A DNA stretch of 64,000 nt, from assembly GCF_000802965.1 (NCBI RefSeq), contig NZ_JSAK01000002.1, positions 186,001 through 250,000 on the forward strand. Direction: 5' to 3'. The stretch is from Pseudomonas fluorescens. GTDB lineage: Bacteria; Pseudomonadota; Gammaproteobacteria; Pseudomonadales; Pseudomonadaceae. Position numbers and translations under genes: made by a program. This document shows positions 37,660 through 48,341 of this stretch, piece after piece. Positions within the stretch are counted from its first letter, which is position 1, and every line of letters starts with the position of its first letter. The notes under the pieces are model-generated. The model saw only the letters and a program-made list of their open reading frames with translations. It was not told where the DNA came from and ran no database searches.

Positions 37660-39246
37660 TTGATTTCTACAGCTAACATCACGATGCAGTTCGGCGCCAA
37701 GCCGCTATTCGAAAACGTTTCGGTCAAGTTTGGCGCGGGCAACCGCTACGGCCTGATTGGCGCCAACGGTTGCGGCAAGTCGACCTTCATGAAAATCCTT
37801 GGTAGCGACCTTGATCCGTCCGGCGGCCAGGTCATGCTGGAACCGAACGTGCGTCTGGGTAAATTGCGCCAGGACCAGTTCGCCTACGAAGAATTCACCG
37901 TGATCGATACCGTGATCATGGGTCACGAAGAGCTGTGGAAGGTCAAAGCCGAGCGCGACCGCATCTACTCGCTGCCGGAAATGACCGAAGAAGACGGCAT
38001 GGCCGTGGCCGAGCTGGAAACCGAATTCGCCGAAATGGACGGCTACACCGCCGAATCCCGTGCCGGCGAATTGTTGCTGGGCCTGGGTATCGGCATCGAG
38101 CAGCACTTCGGCCCGATGAGCGAAGTTTCCCCAGGCTGGAAACTGCGCGTATTGCTGGCTCAGGCGCTGTTCTCCGATCCTGAAGTGCTGTTGCTCGACG
38201 AACCGACCAACCACTTGGACATCAACACCATCCGCTGGCTGGAAAACGTGCTGACCCAGCGCTCCAGCCTGATGATCATCATCTCTCACGACCGTCACTT
38301 CCTGAACAGCGTGTGCACCCACATGGCTGACCTGGATTACGGCGAGCTGCGCCTGTTCCCAGGCAACTACGACGAGTACATGACCGTGGCGACCCAGTCC
38401 CGCGAGCAACTACTGTCGGACAACGCCAAGAAGAAGGCGCAGATTTCGGAACTGCAATCGTTCGTCAGCCGCTTCTCGGCCAACGCCTCGAAAGCCAAGC
38501 AGGCAACCTCCCGCGCCAAGGCGATCGACAAGATCCAACTGGCCGAGGTCAAGCCTTCGAGCCGCGTAAGCCCGTTCATCCGTTTCGAGCAAAACAAAAA
38601 GCTGCACCGCCAAGCGGTCATCGTCGAGCGCATGGCCAAAGGCTTTGATGGCAAGCCACTGTTCAAAGACTTCAGCTTCCAGGTTGAAGCCGGCGAGCGC
38701 GTAGCGATCATCGGCCCGAACGGTATCGGCAAGACCACCCTGCTGCGCACCCTGGTCAACGAACTGACCCCGGATGCCGGTAGCGTCAAGTGGACCGACG
38801 CCGCTGAGCTGGGCTACTACGCTCAGGATCACGCGCACGACTTCGAAGACGACGTCACCCTGTTCGACTGGATGGGTCAGTGGACTCAGGGCGAGCAAAT
38901 GATTCGCGGCACATTGGGCCGCATGCTGTTCTCCAACGACGAGATCCTCAAGTCGGTCAAGGTCATCTCCGGTGGTGAGCAAGGTCGCATGCTGTTCGGC
39001 AAGCTGATCCTGCAAAAGCCGAACGTGCTGGTGATGGACGAACCGACCAACCACTTGGACATGGAATCCATCGAGGCGCTGAACCTGGCGCTGGAGAACT
39101 ACCCGGGTACGCTGATCTTCGTCAGCCACGACCGTGAGTTCGTATCGTCCCTGGCCACTCGCATCATCGAGCTGAGCCCGGATGGCGTGACCGACTTCAG
39201 CGGCACTTATGATGACTACCTGCGTAGCCAGGGCGTCGTTTTCTAA
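37660..39246 (+). CDS. ybiT: YbiT-type ABC-F translation factor
   Basis: A 528-residue cytosolic protein with two ABC ATPase domains and no membrane part. Walker A motifs are GANGCGKST and GPNGIGKTT. Both Walker B regions read DEPTNHLD, and the linker between domains is charged and helical. It follows E. coli YbiT nearly end to end in the parts I can recall (start [21 protein letters not shown], end DDYLRSQG). ABC-F proteins bind the ribosomal E site and rescue stalled elongation. The start is TTG at 37660 with AGGA upstream, matching the family N-terminus. Confidence 0.93.
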   Translation: MISTANITMQFGAKPLFENVSVKFGAGNRYGLIGANGCGKSTFMKILGSDLDPSGGQVMLEPNVRLGKLRQDQFAYEEFTVIDTVIMGHEELWKVKAERDRIYSLPEMTEEDGMAVAELETEFAEMDGYTAESRAGELLLGLGIGIEQHFGPMSEVSPGWKLRVLLAQALFSDPEVLLLDEPTNHLDINTIRWLENVLTQRSSLMIIISHDRHFLNSVCTHMADLDYGELRLFPGNYDEYMTVATQSREQLLSDNAKKKAQISELQSFVSRFSANASKAKQATSRAKAIDKIQLAEVKPSSRVSPFIRFEQNKKLHRQAVIVERMAKGFDGKPLFKDFSFQVEAGERVAIIGPNGIGKTTLLRTLVNELTPDAGSVKWTDAAELGYYAQDHAHDFEDDVTLFDWMGQWTQGEQMIRGTLGRMLFSNDEILKSVKVISGGEQGRMLFGKLILQKPNVLVMDEPTNHLDMESIEALNLALENYPGTLIFVSHDREFVSSLATRIIELSPDGVTDFSGTYDDYLRSQGVVF

Positions 39247-39264
39247 GCGTCAGCTGTATCCGAG

Positions 39265-39293
39265 AAGCCCTGTCTTGTGACGGGGCTTTTTTT
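39265..39293 (+). terminator. ybiT terminator
   Basis: The stem AAGCCCTGTC / GACGGGGCTT with a TTGT loop is followed by a run of seven T. A textbook rho-independent terminator 18 bp after the stop codon. Confidence 0.9.
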
Positions 39294-39303
39294 GTTTTTG
39301 AAG

Positions 39304-39387
39304 ATCAAAAGATCGCAGCCTTCGGCAGCTCCTACAGGGTTTACACCGTCCAACTGTAGGAGCTGCCGAAGGCTGCGATCTTTTGAT
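39304..39387. repeat. REP doublet after ybiT
   Basis: Perfect 34-bp inverted arms, 39304-39337 and 39354-39387, of the GCTGCCGAAGGCTGCGATC family. Confidence 0.9.
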
Positions 39388-39462
39388 CGTTAGCCAGCTT
39401 CCTTTTATTCCACAGCCGCGCCATCATGCAGTTCTCCCACCGCCGCCCGCGAACGAGTCCTC

Positions 39463-40650
39463 ATGACTGTGCAGCAAGTGCCTCCGCAAAGCTCCATGGC
39501 GATTACCCTGCAGATCGTCTCCATCGTTTTTTATACCTTTATTGCCTTCCTCTGCATCGGCCTGCCGATTGCGGTGTTGCCGGGGTACGTTCATGAGCAA
39601 CTCGGGTTCAGTGCGGTCATTGCGGGGTTGACCATCGGCTCACAATACCTCGCCACCCTGCTCAGCCGCCCCATGGCCGGGCGAATGTCCGACACCATCG
39701 GCACCAAGCGCGCCATCATTTACGGCTTGTCGGGGATTGTATTGAGTGGCGCGCTGACGTTGCTCTCAACGTTGTTGCAAAGCTTGCCGCTGTTGAGTCT
39801 GTTGATTCTGATCGCTGGCCGCTTGCTGCTGGGGATCGCCCAGGGTTTGATCGGGGTCGGCACCATCAGTTGGTGCATGGGCCAGGTGGGCGCCGAACAC
39901 ACCGCACGTTCGATTTCCTGGAACGGCATAGCCTCTTATGGCGCGATTGCCATCGGCGCGCCGCTGGGCGTGGTGATGGTCGATCAGTTGGGCTTCGCCA
40001 GCCTCGGGATTGCCCTGTCAGTGCTGGCCTTTGCGGCGCTGGTGCTGATCCGTAACAAACCTTCGGTGCCGGTGGTTCGTGGTGAGCGCCTGCCGTTCTG
40101 GGCGGTGTTCGGACGCATTGCGCCATTCGGTGCGAGCCTGAGCCTGGCGTCCATTGGTTACGGCACCCTGACCACCTTTATTACGTTGTATTACGTCAAC
40201 CGTGGCTGGACCGGCGCGGCTTACTGCCTGACCGTTTTCGGCGTTTGCTTCATCCTGGCGCGGCTGATGTTCATTTCCAGCATCAGCCGTTTTGGCGGGT
40301 TCACCTCGGCCATTGCCTGCATGACCATCGAGACGGTGGGTCTCGTAATGCTGTGGCTGGCGCCGTCGACCGGTTATGCCTTGATCGGTGCCGGACTGAC
40401 CGGATTCGGCTTATCGCTGGTGTATCCGGCGCTGGGTGTCGAGGCGATCAAGCAGGTGCCCAACTCCAGTCGTGGTGCGGGATTGAGCGCTTATGCGGTG
40501 TTTTTTGATCTGGCGCTGGCGATCGCCGGGCCCTTGATGGGCGCGGTGGCGTTGAATCTGGGGTATGCGTGGATATTCTTCAGTGCGGCGATGTTGTCAG
40601 TGACTGGCTTGGGCTTGACGTTGTTGCTGAAACACCGCGCCATGGCTTGA
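39463..40650 (+). CDS. MFS transporter
   Basis: A 395-residue carrier with about twelve membrane helices. The cytoplasmic loop 2-3 motif appears as SRPMAGRMSDTIGTKRAI. The first helix is FYTFIAFLCIGLPIAVLPGY. It resembles the YhhS/YfcJ subgroup, some members of which are implicated in efflux of sugars or herbicides. The substrate here is unknown. No regulator lies next to it, and only a weak ribosome site precedes the ATG. Confidence 0.85.
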   Translation: MTVQQVPPQSSMAITLQIVSIVFYTFIAFLCIGLPIAVLPGYVHEQLGFSAVIAGLTIGSQYLATLLSRPMAGRMSDTIGTKRAIIYGLSGIVLSGALTLLSTLLQSLPLLSLLILIAGRLLLGIAQGLIGVGTISWCMGQVGAEHTARSISWNGIASYGAIAIGAPLGVVMVDQLGFASLGIALSVLAFAALVLIRNKPSVPVVRGERLPFWAVFGRIAPFGASLSLASIGYGTLTTFITLYYVNRGWTGAAYCLTVFGVCFILARLMFISSISRFGGFTSAIACMTIETVGLVMLWLAPSTGYALIGAGLTGFGLSLVYPALGVEAIKQVPNSSRGAGLSAYAVFFDLALAIAGPLMGAVALNLGYAWIFFSAAMLSVTGLGLTLLLKHRAMA

Positions 40651-40674
40651 TGCCTACAGGAATTTGTACAACCT

Positions 40675-41712
40675 TTATTGATCTGCGGTCTGCATTCCCG
40701 CCCGCGTCGACTTGCCCAAGGTGCGGGAGAAAAAGCGCCCGGCTTCGGTGATGAGATTGCGGTGAATGTCTTCGCGGTCAACGCCATCGGCATCAGTGCA
40801 AAGAGCCGGCATGATGACGATCTGCTCGTCGTTGCACGGCGCCATGAATACGAAGTGCCCTGCCCCTGCCAGTAACTTGAAATCCGGCGCTGTGGGCAGC
40901 TTGCGCGCCAACGCCGCGGCGTTCTTGTCGACGGCCACCAGCTTGTCGCCGTCACCGCTATAAAGCAGAACCGGCACATGCACATCAGCCAGGGTATGGC
41001 GACCGAACTTCAGGCTTAACGGCGCCATCAGCATTAAAGCGTGAACGCGCGGATCGGCTACCGGTTGCAGGTCATCACGGTCGACGATCAGTTCGCCCTG
41101 CGTGTTGCAGGCGTCGCGGTCATCGGGACGCTCCTGGCAATAGCGCCGCAGGCGATCCAGATCCGGTGTAGCGCCGGACAAAATCAACGCTGTCTCCCCT
41201 CCCGCCGAATAACCAATCACGCCGACCTGATCGGCATTGACGAACGGTGCGAGCATGCGGTCGCCCAAAGTCGCGGTGATGGCTTCGGAAATCTGGATCG
41301 GCCGCCCGTAAAGGTTACTCAAAGTACCGAGACGGCTGTGGTCCTTGGAGTTGTCACCAGGATGGATTACCGCCACCACCACAAAGCCTTTGCGTGCCAG
41401 TGAAGTAGCGAGGTCATGCAGCGCCAGCGGGGTTCCGGTATTGCCGTGGGACAGCATCAGCATCGGGAAACGGCCCATGGCGACTTTGGTGTCTTCACCG
41501 GCCTCGACCGTGTAACCCTCAAGCTTGCTGGAATGCTCTTGTTCGCTGGACGGATAAAACGCAATGGCGCGCATCGGCTGCAAGTCCAGCGGATCGAGAA
41601 AGCTCATCTCGTGGAAGCCGACGCTCCAGTGAGGGTGCGGCGCAGGCGCGGCGTGCACTGAATTCAGGCTGCTGAGCAGGCAAATCAGTAAAGTTGCACA
41701 AAGACGCACCAT
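40675..41712 (-). CDS. Secreted alpha/beta-hydrolase, dienelactone-hydrolase-like
   Basis: A 345-residue protein with a signal peptide (RLCATLLICLLSSLNSVHAA). The alpha/beta-hydrolase core has the nucleophile elbow GYSAGG (Ser), LSHGNTGTP as the oxyanion region and GAGHFVF as the likely catalytic His. Similar proteins are annotated as predicted dienelactone hydrolases or lipases. The ATG at 41712 is preferred over a GTG four codons earlier because AAGGTG sits upstream of it. The substrate is unknown. It would act in the periplasm or outside. Confidence 0.82.
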   Translation of the reverse strand: MVRLCATLLICLLSSLNSVHAAPAPHPHWSVGFHEMSFLDPLDLQPMRAIAFYPSSEQEHSSKLEGYTVEAGEDTKVAMGRFPMLMLSHGNTGTPLALHDLATSLARKGFVVVAVIHPGDNSKDHSRLGTLSNLYGRPIQISEAITATLGDRMLAPFVNADQVGVIGYSAGGETALILSGATPDLDRLRRYCQERPDDRDACNTQGELIVDRDDLQPVADPRVHALMLMAPLSLKFGRHTLADVHVPVLLYSGDGDKLVAVDKNAAALARKLPTAPDFKLLAGAGHFVFMAPCNDEQIVIMPALCTDADGVDREDIHRNLITEAGRFFSRTLGKSTRAGMQTADQ

Positions 41713-41879
41713 GGGATGCCCCACCTTGTTACCGGACTAGAGACGTGAACCTTGGCTGCATAACTTGGGCCACAATCTGAAACGACCAGAAACAAAAAAC
41801 TCCGTACCTGGTACTTGCGTATCCAGAATACAGAGTTTTTTGAGGCTTTGCCTGAACGGCAGATGTCTCTATGCAAGCC

Positions 41880-42491
41880 TTACGCGGCGGCGAACAACTG
41901 CTCGCTGATTTGCGTGTGAGCATCGCTCATGGCTTTGTTGCGCACTTCGTCACCGTAAGCCAGGCCGTGGGCGCGGACGAATTCGATGTCAGTGATGCCG
42001 ATGAAGCCGAACAGCACCTTCAAGTACTCTTCGTGGGCAACACCGGTCGCCTGGCCAGCATGCAGGCCACCGGAAGTCGAAACGATCACGACTTTCTTGC
42101 CACCGCACAGGCCTTCAGGGCCGGCTTCGGTGTAGCGGAAGGTCTGACCGGCAACGGCGATGCGGTCGATCCAGGCTTTCAGTTGGGTCGGGATGGTGAA
42201 GTTGTACATCGGTGCTGCAATCACCACGGCATCGGCGGCGAGGAATTCGGCCAGGGTCGATGCGCTCAGGTCTGCTTCGTGCTGTTGAGCGGCGTCACGC
42301 AACTCAGCGGTGGTGCCAGCGGCAACCAGCGTGGTCGAAGAGAAATGGCTGATGGCGTCGGCGGCCAAATCGCGGTAGGTCACCACGGCGGACGGCTCGG
42401 CGGCTTGCCAGGCTTTTACAACTTCGCCACTGAGCTGACGGGAAGCCGAGTTGTCACCAAGAATGCTCGAATCGATATGCAGCAGTTTCAT
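41880..42491 (-). CDS. azoR: AzoR, FMN-dependent NADH:quinone/azo oxidoreductase
   Basis: A 203-residue flavodoxin-fold protein. The FMN-phosphate loop is [17 protein letters not shown], followed by the motif [20 protein letters not shown] and STSGGLHAG, all typical of AzoR. It works as a dimer reducing quinones and azo compounds with two electrons, thereby limiting redox stress. It is divergent from a LysR-type regulator 130 bp away, the usual arrangement for regulated azoreductases. Confidence 0.94.
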   Translation of the reverse strand: MKLLHIDSSILGDNSASRQLSGEVVKAWQAAEPSAVVTYRDLAADAISHFSSTTLVAAGTTAELRDAAQQHEADLSASTLAEFLAADAVVIAAPMYNFTIPTQLKAWIDRIAVAGQTFRYTEAGPEGLCGGKKVVIVSTSGGLHAGQATGVAHEEYLKVLFGFIGITDIEFVRAHGLAYGDEVRNKAMSDAHTQISEQLFAAA

Positions 42492-42621
42492 GTGTGTTCT
42501 CCAGGTGAGGATCGCCGCCAGGGCGATCTGATGGAGACAATCCTACAGACGAAACCAATAGCTGATTAGCGTGCAACAATGCGATAGTTTGTCTCACTGA
42601 TAGAACGATCGAGTCGCACCA

Positions 42622-43530
42622 ATGCAAGATCTGAACGACCTTTATTACTTCGCCAAAGTCGTGGAGGCCGGTGGTTTCGCGGCGGCCGGGCGTTTACTGG
42701 GCATTCCCAAGTCGCGCCTGTCGCGGCGCATCGCCGAACTGGAAGAACGCCTCGGTGCGCGTCTGCTGCAACGTACCACCCGCCAACTCAAGCTCACCGC
42801 CGTGGGCGAACGGTATCTGCGGCACTGCCAGGCGATGCTGCTGGAAGCGGAAATGGCCGACGAGGCGGTGGCCAGCATGTCCAGCGAACCTCGCGGGCGC
42901 TTGCGCGTATCCTCCCCCGTCGGCTTGGCCCACGAGATGCTGCCGGGGGTGATCAGCAACTTTCTGGAGAAATTCCCCCAGGTGCAACTGGAGGTGATGC
43001 TGGTCAACCGTCGCGTCGACCTGGTCACCGAAGGTGTGGATGTCGCTTTGCGTGTGCGTGAACCGGGCGACGAAGATCCGCTGCTGGTGACCCGCCGCCT
43101 GCGTCAGGCACAGATGCTGGTGGTGGCCAGCCCCGCGTTTCTGAAGGGGCATGAGATCAATCACCCGGATGATCTGAAAGGCCTGCCGGTGCTCGGCGCC
43201 CTCGAACCCGATCGCATGGTGCACATCCGCCTGGTGGATCGCCAGGGCAAAAGCCACGATTTGGCCATGGAAGCGCGTCTGGGCATCGACGATTTCATTG
43301 TGCGCAAGACCTGTACCCTCGCCGGCCAAGGTTTTACCACGCTGCCGATGATGTACTGCGAGCAGGAACTGGCCGACGGTTCGTTGGTGCAATTGTTGCC
43401 GGAATGGTCGCTGCCGGGTGGCTGGCTGCAAGCCGTTTACCCTCATCGACGGGGTGTCATGCCGGCCGTACGGGCCTGGCTCGACCATCTGATCGAAACA
43501 TTCAATGCCTGCGGGGACCGTTTGATATGA
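42622..43530 (+). CDS. LysR-type transcriptional regulator
   Basis: A 302-residue protein. The N-terminal winged helix-turn-helix ([40 protein letters not shown]) is followed by a substrate-binding-like effector domain. It most likely controls the divergent azoR gene, whose start lies 130 bp away; this is inferred from position. Its stop TGA overlaps the ATG of the next gene as ATGA (43527-43530). Confidence 0.9.
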   Translation: MQDLNDLYYFAKVVEAGGFAAAGRLLGIPKSRLSRRIAELEERLGARLLQRTTRQLKLTAVGERYLRHCQAMLLEAEMADEAVASMSSEPRGRLRVSSPVGLAHEMLPGVISNFLEKFPQVQLEVMLVNRRVDLVTEGVDVALRVREPGDEDPLLVTRRLRQAQMLVVASPAFLKGHEINHPDDLKGLPVLGALEPDRMVHIRLVDRQGKSHDLAMEARLGIDDFIVRKTCTLAGQGFTTLPMMYCEQELADGSLVQLLPEWSLPGGWLQAVYPHRRGVMPAVRAWLDHLIETFNACGDRLI

Positions 43531-43886
43531 AGGCTGGACGCATGAGCGAAGAGGATGTCGCGGCTTTTTGCCTGGCGCTGCCCGGTGCACGGGAAGATTA
43601 CAAATGGGGCGGCGTGCGGGTGTTTTCGATTGCTGGCAACAAGATGTTCGCCTTGCAGAACCTGCGAGGTGCATCGCTGGCCTTCAAGGTCGACAAGGAC
43701 TTGTTTCTCGGCCATTGCGACCGTCCGGGTATTCATCCGGCACCTTATTTGGCGCGGGCCCAGTGGATCATCATGGCGACGCCCTACCCTTTGGGCGCTG
43801 AGGAATTGCAGGGCTTGTTGCGACGCTCCCATCAACTGGTCGTCAGCAAGTTGCCCAAAAGAACGCAGATCGGGTTGTTGCTGTAA
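43527..43886 (+). CDS. MmcQ/YjbR-family protein
   Basis: A 119-residue protein of the YjbR (CyaY-like fold) family: FCLALPGAREDYKWGGVRVFSI at the start, LAFKVDKDLF, and the helix EELQGLLRRSHQLVVSKLPK at the end. Members bind DNA in vitro in some species, but their role is unsettled. The start at 43527 gives an ATGA overlap with the LysR gene; the ATG at 43542, with AAGG eight bases upstream, fits the family start equally well. Confidence 0.85.
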   Translation: MKAGRMSEEDVAAFCLALPGAREDYKWGGVRVFSIAGNKMFALQNLRGASLAFKVDKDLFLGHCDRPGIHPAPYLARAQWIIMATPYPLGAEELQGLLRRSHQLVVSKLPKRTQIGLLL

Positions 43887-43897
43887 AACGAATCACC

Positions 43898-43987
43898 TGT
43901 GGCGAGGCTTGCTCCCGCTGGGGCGCGTAGCTGCCCTCTTAAAAAGGGACTGCTGCGCAGTCCAGCGGGAGCAAGCTCCCTCGCCAC
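43898..43987. repeat. REP doublet, imperfect
   Basis: The arms TGTGGCGAGGCTTGCTCCCGC (43899 onward) and its fuller inverse (43963-43987) differ by a 4-bp deletion in the first arm. It lies between convergent genes. Confidence 0.8.
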
Positions 43988-43999
43988 CGGATTGCACCG

Positions 44000-44428
44000 T
44001 CAGAACAATGCGAGCAGATTTGCGCCGAGAAACAACATGTCGATCCAGAACACCTGGTGCAGCAGCACGATCAACCAGAACACCAGTTGAAAAGAGACTT
44101 TGCGAGTCTTGTGCCGAAACACCTGCTGCGCCAGCAACGCGCCCGGCCAGCCACCGGCGAATTCCATTGCATGCAGAACGTTTTCCGGCGTGCGCCAGGT
44201 GTCGGCGCGGGCCTTGCGTTTGTCACTCCAGTACAACAAGAACGCCAGCACGCTGACGATGCCGTAGGCCGCCAAGGGAATCAGGGAAACCCCGCGCAGC
44301 CATAACGACATCGAACCGAACAGCGGCAGCGCGCACAAGATCGCAAACACCAGCCATTTCAGCCGTGGATTACGGACCCCTCCGCCGGAATCGCCTCCGC
44401 GATTATTGCGCGCAGTGCCATCACTCAT
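44000..44428 (-). CDS. DUF1294 membrane protein
   Basis: A 142-residue protein with three or four membrane helices and the DUF1294 core. That core is [20 protein letters not shown], then [20 protein letters not shown] and [18 protein letters not shown]. The ATG at 44428-44426 overlaps the uppP stop as ATGA, so translation is probably coupled. Function unknown. In related proteins this domain may follow a cold-shock domain; none is seen here. Confidence 0.85.
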   Translation of the reverse strand: MSDGTARNNRGGDSGGGVRNPRLKWLVFAILCALPLFGSMSLWLRGVSLIPLAAYGIVSVLAFLLYWSDKRKARADTWRTPENVLHAMEFAGGWPGALLAQQVFRHKTRKVSFQLVFWLIVLLHQVFWIDMLFLGANLLALF

Positions 44429-45255
44429 GGCTTGGCCGCCGTCCAGTCCACCCAGCCAAACTGCCACGTCGCCAGAATCAGCAGGCCAAACGCAATGCGA
44501 TACCAGGCGAATGCCGCATAGCTGTGGCTGGCGATGAATTTGAGCAGCCCGCGCACGGCAATCATGGCGAAGATGAAGGCGGTCACGAAGCCGATGGCGA
44601 ACACCGGGAAGTCAGCCGGGACAAACAGCTTGTGGTACTTGTAGCCCGAATACACCGCCGCGCCGACCATGGTCGGCATCGCCAGGAAGAACGAGAACTC
44701 GGTGGCTGTCTTGCGCGACAAGCCGAACAGCAGCCCACCGATGATCGTCGAGCCGGAGCGCGAGGTTCCCGGAATCATCGCCAGACACTGGGCGAAGCCG
44801 ACTTTCAAAGCGTCTTTCCAGGTAATGTCGTCAACGGTTTCGGCATGCACTTCATGCTGGCGCTGTTCGGCCCACAACATGACGATACCGCCCACGACCA
44901 ATGCGGTGGCGACGGTGACCGGGTTGAACAGGTAATGGTGAATCAGGTCGGCGAATACCACCCCTAATACTACGGCCGGCAAGAACGCGATCAACAGGTT
45001 CGCGGTAAAGCGCCGTGCACTGGGCTGGGTCGGCAAGCCGATGACCACGTCGAAAATCTTCCGGCGAAACTCCCACACCACCGCCAGGATTGCCCCGAGC
45101 TGGATAATGATGTTGAAGGCCATGGCACGCTCACCACCGAAGTCGAGCAGGTCGGCGACAATAATCTGGTGCCCGGTACTGGAAATCGGCAAAAACTCCG
45201 TCAGCCCTTCCACAACCCCAAGAATCAACGCCTGAAAGGCAGTCCAAAGATCCAT
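44425..45255 (-). CDS. uppP: UppP (BacA), undecaprenyl-diphosphate phosphatase
   Basis: A 276-residue polytopic membrane enzyme. The catalytic region [15 protein letters not shown] and the second motif [15 protein letters not shown] are both intact. It dephosphorylates undecaprenyl diphosphate on the periplasmic side to recycle the lipid carrier for peptidoglycan and O-antigen. Overexpression classically gives bacitracin resistance. The ATG at 45255 is chosen over a TTG one codon earlier because GGGGGA lies just upstream. Confidence 0.95.
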   Translation of the reverse strand: MDLWTAFQALILGVVEGLTEFLPISSTGHQIIVADLLDFGGERAMAFNIIIQLGAILAVVWEFRRKIFDVVIGLPTQPSARRFTANLLIAFLPAVVLGVVFADLIHHYLFNPVTVATALVVGGIVMLWAEQRQHEVHAETVDDITWKDALKVGFAQCLAMIPGTSRSGSTIIGGLLFGLSRKTATEFSFFLAMPTMVGAAVYSGYKYHKLFVPADFPVFAIGFVTAFIFAMIAVRGLLKFIASHSYAAFAWYRIAFGLLILATWQFGWVDWTAAKP

Positions 45256-45515
45256 CAATCCCCCAAAAGGCTATGCGCCGGCGCATGCCCCGTTAATATT
45301 TTTCAAAACATTGACTGCGATCAGCATCGCTGAAGTCCCGCGTGCAAATAATCCACACAAACCACTGAAAATCACGTGAAAAATCACTTTGGTCTCAGGT
45401 TTTGTCGCGCGGGGCCGAAATCCTATCAGACAAGCCTGATGAGCGCTGCCGCGTAATCGGTACGGTAGAAGGCTGGTGATCATTTATGATAAGAACAAGA
45501 ACGGAGCACCGCGTT

Positions 45516-47150
45516 ATGAACAGCTTGCGCAATATGTCGATCAGCCGGCGGTTGTGGCTCATCTTGGTCGTGGCCGTCATGATGCTGCTGGCCTTGGGCG
45601 TGTTGATGCTCAAGCAGATTCACGACGACTTGTACGTCGCCAAGGCGCAGAAAACCCAGCACGTGGTGCAAACCGCCAGTGGGATTCTCACCTATTACCA
45701 CGATCTGGAAACCGCCGGCACCCTCACCCGCGACGTCGCGCAGAAGCAGGCGCTGACGGCCATTCGTGGCCTGCGTTACGACCAGAACGATTACTTCTGG
45801 ATCAATGACCTCACGCCAGTGATGGTCATGCACCCGGCCAACCCGAAACTCGATGGCCAGAACCTCTCGGCGATCCGCGACCCGGACGGTTTTGCGGTGT
45901 TCAACGAAATGGTCGCGGTTGCCAAAAGCAAGGGCGCGGGGATCGTCAACTACCGCTGGCCGAAACCGAGCGCAAGCGCGCCGGTGGAAAAAACCTCCTA
46001 CGTCAAACTGTTCGAGCCCTGGGGCTGGGTGATCGGCTCGGGTGTGTACATCGACGACATGCAAGCCGAGTTCTATGGCCAGGTCTGGAAAGCCTCGGTG
46101 ATCGGCCTGGCGATCGCGTTGGTCATGGTGGCGTTGGTTTTGCTGATTGCGCGCAGCATCGTCCGTCCGCTTCAGGAAACCGTGAACGCGATGGCCAACA
46201 TTGCCAGTGGTGAAAGCGACTTGACCCGCAGCCTCGACACCCATGGCCATGATGAAGTCACGCAACTGGCCCGGCACTTCAATGCCTTCACCGCCAAGTT
46301 GCGCCAGGTGATCAGTGAGCTACAGCTATCCGCCAGCGCACTCGGCCAGTCGTCCAGCGAACTGGGCAACGACGCCACTCAGGCCCAGCAACGCAGCCAG
46401 CAACAATCACAACAGATGGAACTGGTCGCCACTGCTATTAATGAAGTGACCTACGGCGTGCAGGATGTGGCGAAGAACGCCGAACATGCCGCCAGCGAAA
46501 TGCGCGACGCCGAAGCGCAGGCTCGACAAGGCCAGGTCAATATTGATGGCAGCCTGCAACAGATCGACACCTTGTCTTCCACCATCGATCAAGCCGTGGA
46601 AGTGATCCGGACCCTTGCTGCCGAAAGCACTCAAATCGGCAGCGTTCTGGAAGTGATCCGTTCGATCGCCGAGCAAACCAACCTGCTGGCCCTCAATGCG
46701 GCCATTGAAGCTGCCCGCGCCGGTGAGCAAGGTCGCGGTTTCGCGGTGGTGGCAGACGAGGTGCGGTTGCTGGCCCAGCGTACGCAGAAGTCGACCGCGG
46801 AAATCCAGTCGATGATCGAACGCCTGCAGAGTCATTCCGAAGCCGCGGTCAAGGTGATCGGCGACAGCAGCCGGGCGTCGCAGTTGACCATCGAGCAAGC
46901 CGGACTGGCTGGCGCGAGCCTGAATGCCATCGGCCAGGCGTTGCGCAACCTCAACGGGTTGAATGCATCGATTGCCAGCGCGACTTTGCAGCAGGCCCAT
47001 GTTGTCGAAGACATCAACCAGAACGTCACGCAGGCCGCCGGTCTATCCCACAGCACCGCCCTGGCAGCCGAACAATCCAGCGCGGCGAGTGTGCGACTCA
47101 AGGGGTTGAGTGAACAGTTGAACGGGTTGCTCAAGCAGTTCCGGGTTTAA
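45516..47150 (+). CDS. Methyl-accepting chemotaxis protein with a single Cache domain
   Basis: A 544-residue receptor: TM helix near residue 13-33, periplasmic sCache-type sensor ([36 protein letters not shown]), second TM ([18 protein letters not shown]), HAMP, then a signalling domain. The signalling hairpin is [20 protein letters not shown] with [18 protein letters not shown]. Cache domains of this pattern often sense small organic acids. No C-terminal CheR-docking pentapeptide is seen (the end is LLKQFRV). The ATG at 45516 has GGAG nine bases upstream. Confidence 0.92.
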   Translation: MNSLRNMSISRRLWLILVVAVMMLLALGVLMLKQIHDDLYVAKAQKTQHVVQTASGILTYYHDLETAGTLTRDVAQKQALTAIRGLRYDQNDYFWINDLTPVMVMHPANPKLDGQNLSAIRDPDGFAVFNEMVAVAKSKGAGIVNYRWPKPSASAPVEKTSYVKLFEPWGWVIGSGVYIDDMQAEFYGQVWKASVIGLAIALVMVALVLLIARSIVRPLQETVNAMANIASGESDLTRSLDTHGHDEVTQLARHFNAFTAKLRQVISELQLSASALGQSSSELGNDATQAQQRSQQQSQQMELVATAINEVTYGVQDVAKNAEHAASEMRDAEAQARQGQVNIDGSLQQIDTLSSTIDQAVEVIRTLAAESTQIGSVLEVIRSIAEQTNLLALNAAIEAARAGEQGRGFAVVADEVRLLAQRTQKSTAEIQSMIERLQSHSEAAVKVIGDSSRASQLTIEQAGLAGASLNAIGQALRNLNGLNASIASATLQQAHVVEDINQNVTQAAGLSHSTALAAEQSSAASVRLKGLSEQLNGLLKQFRV

Positions 47151-47210
47151 CCCGAAAAAGATCGCAGCCTGCGGCAGCTCCTACAGGGCTGCGATCTTTT
47201 GATCTTCGGG
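47151..47210. repeat. Shortened REP hairpin after the chemoreceptor
   Basis: AAAAGATCGCAGCC (47156-47169) is inverted at 47187-47200, and the outer CCCGAA/TTCGGG also pairs. It looks like a REP doublet reduced by deletion, and probably serves as the terminator. Confidence 0.75.
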
Positions 47211-47250
47211 TACAATCCGCCCCCTCTTCAACTTCCCCCAAGGAACCCCC

Positions 47251-47814
47251 ATGTCCGGGCTCGAACTGTTTGCCGCCGCCCTCGGTGTCATTGCCGTCTG
47301 GTTGACGGTCAAACAGAACCCCTGGTGCTGGCCGATCGGCCTGGTCATGGTGCTTATATATAGCTGGATCTTTTTCGAAGTGAAGCTGTATTCGGACATG
47401 TTGCTTCAGGTCATTTACGCCGGATTGCAGATCTACGGCTGGCGCCAGTGGACTCGGGCAGGCGTGGCGCAGCAAGGGCGCGAGGTCAGTCGGCTTGGCA
47501 GCCAGTCGGTGCTGCTGGGGTTGGCGCTTGGGGCGATAGGCAGTTTGTTGCTGGGTGCTGCAATGGCTCACTGGACCGACGCCGCCCAGCCCTGGCTCGA
47601 TGCGGCACTGACCGGCTTCAGCCTGGTGGCGCAGGTCTGGATGGCGCAAAAACGCGTTCAATGCTGGCCGCTGTGGATCGCTGTGGATGTGATCTTCGTA
47701 GGCCTGTTCGTTTACAAAGAGCTTTATCTGACCGCTGCCTTGTACGGTCTCTTCCTGCTGCTTGCGGTGCAGGGTTGGCGCGAATGGCGCGCGGCCCCGG
47801 CGTTGCGCACATGA
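47251..47814 (+). CDS. pnuC: PnuC, nicotinamide riboside transporter
   Basis: A 187-residue membrane protein with about seven helices. It starts ELFAAALGVIAVWLTVKQNP and carries the family pattern WPIGLVMVLIYSWIFFEVKL and YGWRQW. PnuC moves nicotinamide riboside by facilitated diffusion, and trapping by phosphorylation makes uptake net inward. The next gene encodes that kinase, with an ATGA overlap, so the pair is one functional unit for NAD salvage. AAGGAA precedes the ATG. Confidence 0.93.
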   Translation: MSGLELFAAALGVIAVWLTVKQNPWCWPIGLVMVLIYSWIFFEVKLYSDMLLQVIYAGLQIYGWRQWTRAGVAQQGREVSRLGSQSVLLGLALGAIGSLLLGAAMAHWTDAAQPWLDAALTGFSLVAQVWMAQKRVQCWPLWIAVDVIFVGLFVYKELYLTAALYGLFLLLAVQGWREWRAAPALRT

Positions 47815-48341
47815 AAGTCCTGGTGCTGACAGGTCCCGAATCCAGCGGCAAAAGCTGGCTGGCCGCCGAGTTGCAGGCGCATTTTGGCGGGGTTCTGGTG
47901 GATGAGTATGTACGCTGGTTCATCGAACAGAATCCACGGGACACCACCCTGGCGGACATTCCTGAAATCGCCCTTGGCCAGCTGACCTGGGAGGACGAAG
48001 CTCGCGCCCGAGAACCACAGCTGCTGATCCTCGACACGCATCTGCTGAGCAACATTCTGTGGAGCCAGACCCTTTTCGGCGACTGTCCGACCTGGATCGA
48101 ACAAGCACTCCTGGCGCGGCAGTACGATCTACACCTGCTGTTGTCGCCGGAAAACGTCGAATGGACCGACGACGGTCAGCGTTGTCAGCCTGAACTCAGT
48201 GAGCGCCAGGCGTTTTTCAGCATGACTAAAGCCTGGCTGGAAAAGCATCGGCAACCCGTTCAAATCCTGCAAGGCGACTGGGTCACGCGGCGCACACAGG
48301 CGTTCGAGGCGGTAGGCGGGCTCCTCGGCTACAAACCCTGA
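47811..48341 (+). CDS. NadR-like ribosylnicotinamide kinase
   Basis: A 176-residue P-loop kinase. It matches the C-terminal kinase domain of NadR, without the repressor or adenylyltransferase domains. Walker A is LTGPESSGKS; ILDTHLLSNILWS and FFSMTKAWLEKH follow the family. It phosphorylates nicotinamide riboside entering through PnuC. The ATG lies inside the pnuC stop (ATGA, 47811-47814). Without adenylyltransferase activity, its product would be finished by other NAD enzymes. Confidence 0.88.
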   Translation: MKVLVLTGPESSGKSWLAAELQAHFGGVLVDEYVRWFIEQNPRDTTLADIPEIALGQLTWEDEARAREPQLLILDTHLLSNILWSQTLFGDCPTWIEQALLARQYDLHLLLSPENVEWTDDGQRCQPELSERQAFFSMTKAWLEKHRQPVQILQGDWVTRRTQAFEAVGGLLGYKP

